Under the pieces are notes generated by a model. It saw only the letters and a program-made list of their open reading frames with translations. It made no database searches and was not told the DNA's origin. A program made the position numbers and the translations under genes. Below are positions 9,634-19,900 of a stretch of 40,287 bases of DNA, piece after piece. This DNA comes from Perkinsus chesapeaki (lineage: Eukaryota; Perkinsozoa; Perkinsida; Perkinsidae): positions 350 to 40,636 of the forward strand of contig JAAPAO010000066.1 in the NCBI GenBank assembly GCA_013115145.1, in the 5' to 3' direction. Each line of letters opens with the position of its first letter. Position 1 is the stretch's first letter.

Positions 9634-12600
9634 TTACTCGGTCTTCTTGTCGAAGTATGACTTAGCATTGGCGAGGTCAGAAACAGGAATGTCAATTTGT
9701 ACACGAGCCTCCGAGTCGCCTGCAATAAAATAATAAGGAATGCAACTATTAGTGAACCTCACCTGTTCGAAGATCCTTAATGCGGACCTTACCATCCTCC
9801 CACTCACTGGGCGCTACGAAGGCTATCTTATCAGCACCAACACGATCAGCGTATCTGTGTAACACACCAACGAAAAGAAGGAAGAAACAAGTTGCGCGCA
9901 TGCGCCGCAGCAGACGCCATCTTATCGTACTTAAACAGTTTATCAACGCGTTTTCCGCTCTCAGGCATCATATCAACCGTTGCGCCACCAGACCTGGCAA
10001 ATGTTAATTGGCGTTCTTTTTGCTTTTCGACTAATTGCAAGTCCCCACATTTGTCAGATATTTTCCTCGCTGCTAACTAAACTGCAGTAGAAGACAACCC
10101 TCATGCTGTGATGCTCCTACTACCACAGGTAGAACTTTTGGTGACGCAGAGCCATGATGGTATTGCCGAAACACAGCATCCCGAGGAAGGATACATCAAC
10201 AAATGTCTTGCTTCTAGACAGGCAGTTCCGGACTCTTCCCGTGATTGGTTGTAAAGCGTGCTCGCCCTCTAGTAATCTAGTAGCCTCAAGCTAGTAGCCT
10301 GCATCTTCATGACATCTATTCATGTAATGACATCTTCGTGGTTACATGACAAGTAGGAAAATCTTCGTTAGATCTAGCCGGTAAGCCAACGTTAAGCTGT
10401 TGATCAACTTCGTGCTCCACTCCAATGGAGTCCACATAGCAGGAAATGGTCATATGCAACGTTATGCAACGACTCTGTAACTGTCATCGACTCGTCCCTC
10501 TCCTTCTGTGTAACCGGACTCCATCCGTTTCTCGTAAATCGAGCAAGGTGTTTCATTATCTGAAATCAGTTGTAACAGCGTTAGCTGACCATCATTTGCT
10601 ATTAAACTCGCACCGTCCGCAGGATGCAGAGTCTTGAAGGCCGCAGTTTCATCCGTTGATTCTCCAAGACTCAGTGAAGGAGACGCTCATATGTAGATAT
10701 GTGGTTGCTTCCGTAGCGGATAACCGCTAAGGGTATCCCTAGACCGAGGCTCCGTAGCAAACAATGTCGAGAACTTGCGACTGTTGTCACAGTTCACCAA
10801 CTGCAGGGTCGCTCAGGGCTACTTGCTTCAATACACGCCATGTGTGAAAACGGTACGTAGAATTATCCCGTGGTCCCTTGAAGGGGGTCCCTTTAAGGGG
10901 CCTCTTCAACACACTGCGTTTGTCATGACTCATGAGTCTTGTTCGGATCGTTCCTTTGGCATCCTTCAAAAAAACCAAGATACAGACTGCATCATACAGT
11001 TCGCATCATACGAGCACTGTTACTAACAGGCTGTTCATGAACCACTGGTTCAGAACCAGGCGCCCCCTTGGCATCAGCTTGCAAAACCATTATTGTCATA
11101 CTAAGTTTGCAAAGAGCTTACAACAAAAAATAATTTAGGATGGCCCCGCAAAGAGCACACAAAGCATTTCCCGCAAAGAGCACACAAAGCATTTCGTACA
11201 GAATGTTTGCGAAACCATACCTAAGACCACTGGCGACTTCCAGTGCCTGTCCGTACATGCCTTTGTATGCCGCTACGACAAAGTCAACTCTGTGGGGAAT
11301 TTCGGGAAGAAGACCACGCTCTGACAAACGGCTGTGTAAATATGGGAGATGAAATATGCTGCTTACCCAAGAGAAGCTCGTAGATAACACAGTCTCCGAA
11401 ACCAAAGCCAACGCATGGTATTTCTGTAGGGGCACCGTAAAGTGAAAGAAGCCTGAAGGAGGATAAGTTGAGATCGGCAATGATCGCTACTGGTGTGTGT
11501 TCACCTGTCGTAACGGCCACCACCAGCAATAGCACGAAGCTCGCCACGTCGATCGAATGCCTCCCAAACTATCCCTGGAGGAACAGCAGTTAACAATCTT
11601 AAAGGTCATCAACTTGCCTACCTGTGTAGTATGCCAAACCTCGAACCACCGATGCGTCAAAGACCAACCAGTCCGCGAATCCGTAGCTCTTGGCAAACTC
11701 GAAGAGCCTTTCAACGTCACCGACGCCTGAATTTAGCAATGATCAATCGGTAACCCAAAATGGCCCTACTGCTCACCAGCCATGCACTTTGCCCCGGCGA
11801 TCTCCTTGAACTCATCAAAAGAAGGAGCAGCCGTAACATCTACGATCCTCTCTAACAAAAGAACGATAAGCTCACTAAATACCACAAATATCGCTACAAC
11901 GACACACCGCAGAGGAGCTTGCCGATACTAAAATCACTTGGTGATTATCACTCAGTCCAGTGCACAGGAAACGAAGGTTAGTACAAAAGGAAGCGAACCT
12001 ACCAGCTGTTGTTGTTTCCACACCAACGTGAGTTTCCAATAGATTTATAACCTGAAGATCAAGAACGAGAGGTGCGGAACTTCGGCACTCTCTATTCACC
12101 CACCTCTTCACGGCCAACCTTATCAATCTTATCTACCACAACACATACTTTAGCAAACTCATCAGCCCCAACACCAGATGCCTTCAATACAGATTGTAAA
12201 ATGGCACGAGAATTAACTCTGAGATGGTATGATTAAAATTATGTAAAGATAATATATATTACTTAATACCAACATCAGCACTGGTAAGACCAACCTTCTT
12301 AAAGAAGCCAACCATAGTAGCCAATAACTCGAGCTCAGCGGTTATGTCAGCAATACCGACGATATCGCAGTTCCACTGATAATGCTCACGCTTACGGCCT
12401 CTCTGAGTGTTCTCAAATCTCCAACATTGTGGAATTGAAAACCATTTCAAAGGTAAAACCTGTAGTGGATATGAATACTAAATTATAAATAAATGTTAAA
12501 TACTTCAGCCATCTGTGCTGTTGCATTATGACTCCCTTCAGCACTCATTCTAACTCTTGATAATACCATTCTCGCCAGTGTTGGTGTCATCTCTGGTCGA

Positions 12601-13676
12601 AGCGTTACATTATGTCCTTCCTTATCCACAAAGTTGTACCTACCAGACACCACTTACTCTAACGGTACCCCTGCCACTATGTAAACCGATCCCACGGAAC
12701 GCCTTCTTTGTACACTGGTTCAATTACAGTCTACAAACAAGTGCTGTTGATATGAACCACGTACCATATACCCCGATAACATGTATTCAGACAAGTGTTC
12801 TCATAAGCACCTTGTGGGACGGCCCAATCGAGTGCCCAGCTTGTATGATCCCGTTATTACATTTGCTCTACTATTTCTTCACCAGCTTTCCTTTTATATA
12901 AATCCTCATTCTCGAGAACTGGAGCATCATATTCCGAAAAACCAAATTGAGCTGATACCGATCGCCATTGACTAAATAGCCAATTCTAAAATAATAATAA
13001 TATATAAGTAATATTATTAACTTACTCTAACACGCATATCTTCTGGGAAGAAATCCCGAGTGCCACTTGGAGGATCGAATGAGATAACTGATCAAGGGCA
13101 ACTCAATCACGGTGCGGCAAGCGGGTGAGAGTTCAGTCACCCCCGCAGGTGGTCTGGGCAGCACTGTCATCACGGCAAGGTTGGCAAAGGAAAGACTAAA
13201 TCTCACTGGCCAGCTAATAGTAGTACACAGCGAGCCCTGGTACTACACGTACAACACTGCAACAGTTTTGAAGGCAGCGTCTGGGAAAGTGTCAAACTTG
13301 TGTAGCGCGCTGATATTCTTGAATTTCGCGTTGTCAAACTTGGCTGGGAGAAGGTGTAGTCGGTTGACTAATACGTCGCCGGAAACAAAGAAGAGGTAAC
13401 TCCGCCGGACGGGTGAACCGCCTGTTGGTAATGCTAGCTAGCGCCTTAGCCGCCAGTCCCATTTCTACCTTTCCCTTTACTAGCCCGGCCAACACTCCTC
13501 GTAAACAATACCGCTGAAGACTTTAAACGCATCGGCAGCTCGCTCCGGTGAAATGAAAAAACCAAACTGCCACCAAGTGAGCCAAATCTAACACTGAGCT
13601 TTCTGATCCACTGATTTCGGTGTCTTATGAAAAGATACACTTTCCTCCCAAAGAGTCTTCGAACTCCTCCGCGCAA
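9634..13676 (-). CDS. Second histidyl-tRNA synthetase gene (copy B), possibly organelle-targeted
   Basis: Exons 2-15 of copy A are all present with the same phases and, where I measured them, the same lengths, from 13087 down to the TAA at 9634-9636. The frame is open throughout, including the catalytic and anticodon-binding regions. Copy A's lysine-rich exon 1 is absent, because similarity stops at about 13098 inside intron 1. A candidate first exon lies at 13469-13676. It starts [20 protein letters not shown], has many arginines and almost no acidic residues, and ends in a GTAGAA donor in phase 1, which is the phase exon 2 needs. The result would be 522 residues with a leader typical of mitochondrial or plastid import. 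Exons 7, 8 and 13 differ clearly from copy A while the rest are nearly identical. Intron 12 is about 1.2 kb. If the leader exon is wrong, this is a 5'-truncated copy. The duplication is certain and the start is an inference. Confidence 0.8.
9994..11220 (-). other. Expanded intron 12 of histidyl-tRNA synthetase copy B
   Basis: Copy A has a 46-nt intron at this position; copy B has about 1227 nt between exon 12 (ending at 11221) and exon 13 (starting at 9993). The extra DNA holds a doubled AAAGCATTTC-type repeat near 11160-11195, a GC-rich inverted repeat around 10870-10910 (CCCTTGAAGGGGGTCCC), CTAGTAG-rich short repeats near 10270 and a plus-strand open stretch at about 10089-10254. I found no terminal repeats, target-site duplication or transposase, so I do not call it a mobile element. 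Confidence 0.6.
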
Positions 13677-13977
13677 TAAGTTATTGCGAACAACTCCATT
13701 GAAATTTCATTCTTTCGAAAATTTCCTGCTACTCATTATTTTACTATTAGCATATCCGCATTCGACTCTCGCTTCCACTTCCAGTTTGTCGGTGAAACTC
13801 GAGTGTCAAGAAGCTCCCCTGTAAAATGCATATAAATACAAAATATTCCAATACACTCCCCCTCTTCGACTACGTCAGCCCCTCCATTAGTCCCACTCGA
13901 ACACAAACGATTTGCCATTAATGAACGTTCGCTGCATCATCCATCTTCAGCAAATGCTACATTCGAAACTGCCCTCT

Positions 13978-16900
13978 TCACGCCATCCCAGGCGGCGGAG
14001 CGTTCAGATTGCCCATCATTCCCGGAGGCGGCGCGTGAAGACTTCCCGTTCCTCCGCCATACTTCCTAGAGCTTTCCGCAGCCGCAATTTCAGACTCCAC
14101 ACGAACTTGGTCCTTTGGGATGAAGAGACGCTGAACAGAAAAACTCATTCACCAAGGTTCGAACCCACGCCCTCCCGAATAGCGAACATGAACCTTACCT
14201 TATTCACCTTTGCTTCCAGTTGAACATACACCTTCGTATCAGTGACATCGATAACATTAGCCACCTGCCCCTTATATATACCTAATACCACACATAGATT
14301 CAATGCTGGAAAAACCTGTCTTAAATTTCAGCTAAATTTTGAAGATTCGTTCCACATAATCTTCTCAATTAAAGCTCTCAATTGTCCTTCTCATTACATC
14401 ACTTACCACCCAATCACCAAATACAAAATATCTACCAAATTGGTAGTACCAATCCCTAACCACTATCAATTCTCCAAAAATATATAATTATTTCTACTCT
14501 CTTTTCTTCCACTACGCTCTCCAACTATTTATATTGCCTATTACGTATATGATAACTATTACTTCACAATTGATATAATCATCATACTTATTAAACTTAA
14601 GGCCCAACACAGCCAATCCCGTCGCCCCACCGCCTACCTTTAATAATACGTATCCTTTTCCCCACCAATCTCGAGTCCCCCTTTCCTCCTCCTTTCCCTC
14701 CTCCGCTATGATAGCTCCCTTTACCTCCACTTCCCTTGTCATGATGCCCTCCACCACCACCCCACGAAGACCCCCCGCCAGAATTCCATCCCCAGCTCTT
14801 ATTGCCCCCGCCACTGCCCCACTGGGAGCCCCAGCTGCTTCCAGATGACTGATTGTGCTGCTGCGTATCACCACCACCACCTCCAACTTCTGGGGCGAAA
14901 TCGTCTGCTCGAACCCCGCCTCGACCTAAGATATTATTATATTCTGCAGTTGTTCAATTTCAAAAAGCACGAGTAACTTTTGGTGGGAAGTGAGCGAGAA
15001 GTGGTGAGAAGTGAGCGAAATACTCAGAAAAAATAATAACACTGCCCGATAAAGAAGATTAAAAGAATTCAAAATATATACATTACACCGTTTCAAGCGT
15101 TTCTCAGGTTGTATATCTTGGAAGCTTAAGATTTGTCCAGGCCTTCTCTGCACCCCCCCAGAAGACCGCAGGGTAACAGCAAAAAGAATCTATTTAATAG
15201 TAATATATATTCTGACATATCTATCTCCGCATCAACTTGGGGATAGATGGCATCCTTAAACGCCTAAAGTAACGACTCTCATAATTGGTCATGTACTATT
15301 ATTAAACATTATCTTCATCAAACTATACATTATAAAATGCCATACCATCCAATGAGGAAAGTTAAAGCCGTCCTCCGGAATTCCACCATCCTTACCTTTG
15401 CCTTTTCCTCCTTTCCCTTTACCACCAAAAGTACGATTCGCCACTAGCTCCACTTGATGCCCAGTGATAGCGACAATCCCCCCATCTTCAAGACGGTCAT
15501 TAACCTATGCCATAATCGATCAACTGGGCGCGCGCTAATCGATCAATTACTTTCACCCAAGCAACGTTGTTCATAATGTGCTTCACTTGAGCACCTTTCC
15601 CTGCTAGGGGATGAGGAGGTAGGATTTTTAATAACGCCCTAAATGCCGTAACCAGGAATTGAACCCACGACCTCCTGCATGACAGCCCTGTCTCACCCTG
15701 GTTTGAAAGGATTGTTGTTAACATCCATAAGAAAGACAACGTTGGTGTCGCGATGTCTACCCAGACTTCCCACAGGTACATTGCGAGCCCTGTTATCATT
15801 TCCTATTATTTTCGCGGTAGTCCCTGAGATAACGACAAACATTACCCATACCCCAAATCAGGGTAAACGGTAAATATTATAGGTCGCCAATGTCTTAATA
15901 TACAGCCCTCCCCAATGAAATAGAATATTTCGTTTTTTAACTATTTCTCGTCTGCTACTGTGTGTACGACCTTAAAATCTTGTAGCATAGTACTAGAACA
16001 CACAGCAAGGAAGAATATACGTATAAGTGCTCGCCTACTCATGTTGGTCGCGAAAATTTCGAGACATCCCCTCTCATTATCGACAAGTGTACTAGAGAAA
16101 GCGGATTGGTGAGGAGTGATTGACGAAATCACGTGACTAAGATAAAAACCAATCATCATTTTGGAGTGAAATATCCCATCTGTTCATAGGATTTGGTGAT
16201 GGATGGTTGCAGCGCTCATTCACTGCTAGTATTCAATAATTACCCATCATACTATATACTACCGATACCCTATAAATTTGCTCGAGTACAATACTAGAGA
16301 CGGTGGGCACTATAGATGGGCAGCAGCAATGTTCACAACCTCCCTCAAGTCTCCGTCGCTTGTGCCGCCGGCAGCAAGTGCCATTGAAGTCAATAATCAG
16401 TCACTTTACGTTCACAAGTGACTGCTCCTACGTATTGATACCATCCACGCTCTCCCTCCCCCTTACCGCTCGCTGCAATACTAACAATAACTCCTACACC
16501 AGATGAGCCACTAACGTTAAGTGTTACCAAATCACCAACTTTATATTGACCAATCCTGAGCGAGTGTGAATAACTTGATCCTTATCAAACCATATCAATG
16601 TTATCATGATTCTAAAATTTACAATTTTGTTATTCTATCAGAGCAATAAAATTCCTTTCTGTTATTACTCATCTCTTCATGTGCCAGATTTCCCCATCAA
16701 AGCATATATACGCTTTCTCATCTCACCGCAATCTCCATCCTCATATATGCGCTTTAATAGCAAGTCTTCCAAAATCTTTCTACGCCCTAGCCTTCGCCCT
16801 TCAATACTCCCCCTTTACTTTTCAATGCCTTTCGACACCTCCGCTGTCAACTTCAAATTAGAACTTTGACATTTGACTTCTCGCGGCTCATTATCAGTCA

Positions 16901-19900
16901 ATACAGTAGCAACCGATCCACTCACTTTAATAACCGTACCAGTGTCACCAGCTGAAGCACCTGAGGTTGAGAATATTACCGAATTAAGAGGGATAGAAAT
17001 ATATTCAAAAACTCGTTAACATGAAGTGAAAGATTCAAAATTATGTTAGTTGCCTATCAAACTGGTACATACAGTAAATTACTGTATGTATCAGTTTGAT
17101 AGGCAACTAAGTTAGTTGAACTAACATTACTGTCAGTAATAATACCGAATAATGAAACCTCCACGTTACCGCCCCTTTCTTATTACCATCCAATATCTTA
17201 ACATGATCACCCATATCGAAATGCTTGCTGAGATCCTTTATAGCCACAGTTACGTGACCTTTACCATGACCGACTTCAATGCTAACACGCTTCCTATCGG
17301 TGTCGATGGTCACCTAATGAGAATTGATTTTGGAAGTAATGAACGCGGCATCTAAAGTGTAGACTGATAATGTTAGATAAAGCGAATTTGAACGAATTAG
17401 AAAAGACGGAAAAACGTTGATGTGATTCAGTATCGAAATGCGCAAAACTAGGAAGGGAAAAAAGGCGTAAACTAAACGGAAAAAATTGAAGGGAAGCAAT
17501 AAGAAGGCCCAAAAAGGGAAAGTAAAAGACGTAAAAAATCCTCAAAACAGCACTAAAAAGTCGTAAGTAGAAAACCTAGAGCGGCAATACGTTAATAAAG
17601 AAGAGGCGTTGTGGGGCGGCGCGACAAATATGTCTTATCTCTTCCGCTCCGATCGTTGCCCTTTTTATTACCACTTTCCCTCGAAGATTCTTCATATCGC
17701 CACCAGTGACTACTACAGCATCACCAACAGACAGCGCGGCAGCTGCCCGACTGCCCGAGGCTTCAGACTAAACACACTAAATAATACCGTATTTCCTACA
17801 AATCAGGTCTGCCGGGTAACCTATTGAGAGTTGTTGTGAAGATAATGTTGATAAATCATTGCTATGACGCCCACTTGCTGACAATAGCCATATTTATAGG
17901 TTCTATTACACTGGGCTTTAATCGGCTCGACTAGTTAGAAACGTTTGATCAATTGGCTCAACATAATTCTATGTTAACTAAGGTACCTTTATGACGGACC
18001 ACAAAAGTGAAAAGAGAGAACAATCTCATCAGCTTCATATCACTTCTATCGAACATGATCCGCTTCCCCGCTGTCCTTCAGTTCCGAGATTCGAGTTCCC
18101 GTACGGAGATTATCAAGCCAGTTCCCGAACGAGCAGCTAGAATGTCGCATTATTATTCATACTCATTTTTTCGACGCTTTTCAATCATATATTACAAAAT
18201 TTACTTTACCTAATTTCCTATACTTATAATAGGCAATACCACTCCTAGTGTGCTTCAGATAATACTTATACTTGCCTTATTATACTTATACTAGTATTAA
18301 TACAAGTACACTATTCATATACTTGCCATGCACATACAACTGCGACAGCTATTTTCCCAACTATATATAATAACAATACGTCCCCAATAACATAATCACA
18401 TTCAATCATCCGAAATAAAAGCCTTCAAATATCAACTACGCTTCATGCAGATTCGCAATATTATTTCCTGCCGGCTTTTCACAGAACCTCCTTTCCCAGG
18501 TAACTTACCATAGAAGCCGCCGCAGCAGCTAGTAATGCTTGCCCCTCCCCGCCTAAATACAATTACGATTTGACAGAAATACGGTATGATTAAAATCACT
18601 CACCAGCCGCAGCGCTCCCCAAGAACTCTGAGATCTCCGTAATACTCGGCTGTACATCATCTCCCGTAATCAACGCATTCCGCTTAAACCGTCGATAAAG
18701 GTAGCCGTCCTTATTACAGATATTTATACCAAATTTCCCACAACTCATCCCACCTTATATCTCTCATTTCTGTACTGGTCGAACACCTCATTAGGGTTTG
18801 TGGCCGTCCTATATCGGACACGCTCAACAGTTCCCTGACCTGAGCGAAAACAGTTTCGGAAAAAATCTGGAAATTTCCACATCAGCGATTTTCCCGCACA
18901 AAAGATGCGACTAAGCGGGAAAATCCCACAGAAAATTTACTCGATTTCCCCGTCAATATGACATCTAATAGATTCCTAACTACTTCATCGTATTCCTCTT
19001 TATGAAGTAAAAAGCCATTCTTCTTCCTATTTTCAAGTGAGTTTCAATATTCTCTATTAAACAGTGTTTTAAATACTCAATATTTCAAGCCACGACGCAT
19101 CTTCCACACTATCACCAGAGACTGCTCACCCGGATTCTTTCGAGTGCGCATTCTCCTTGGTATCCCAAAGATTCCCATATAACTTCCACACAATTCCTGT
19201 CCCCTTTTACTACCCCCTCGATTCTCAGCTTCGATCGGGTCAAAAAAGCTCGCATGCGGTCGAGGCTTCTTTCCCGTTCTCCTTCCAAACAAAGCTGAAT
19301 GCGTCTCTCTATCATACCATAAGAGTCACGCGCCATAAAATTATTTCCCCTTTACCTCGAATCCTCATCATAATTGATCCTTGGACGTATCTTAACTTCA
19401 ACATCCATATCGAAGCACTCCACAACTTGGGCCAGATCATTCTGAAAAATATTATCGTTCATCAGATACTTGAGAGAAAACATACAAAATGTATAACGAC
19501 AAAAAATATGATTATATATACAGTAATAATGTAGCTATAAGTATGATTATATATATCAATATGGTGTATACAGTCGGTATCAATAAAATTAAAATGAATA
19601 TAATTAGAACCAAAAATAGCATATTCAGGAAGATGCAATTGGCCCTCCTGAGCCCTCCCCTCCCTATTACACTATAAGTTGGATGCCTCTTTATCCTCAC
19701 CCACTCCCCCATTTTAAGTGGCACAAACCGTCCCTTAGCCGCCTCCTGCGCCGATCGGAACACTCCTAGCATCTCACTTGCTGGTACAACTTTCACCGAG
19801 TTACTGAAAATAACAAAAATAACTAAACCCGAGAAATATCGGCAAAAATGATACAGAAGTATTTTTGATGTAAGCTGTGATTTCTTTATTTATCGGACAG

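Noticed and set aside
10860-10915. GC-rich inverted repeat as a terminator or transposon end
   Set aside because: Only short imperfect arms, no matching partner at the other end of the expanded intron and no target duplication.
9634-13087. Copy B of histidyl-tRNA synthetase as a pseudogene
   Set aside because: Exons 2-15 keep the frame, and every exon length I measured matches copy A, even where the sequence has diverged, and all splice sites are GT-AG. Only the first exon is in doubt.
14131-14198. Possibility that the B-box-bearing introns are functional intragenic tRNA genes
   Set aside because: The introns contain only the T-arm and at most part of an anticodon arm; most are too short (44-80 nt) for a cloverleaf with A box, and no acceptor stem pairs.
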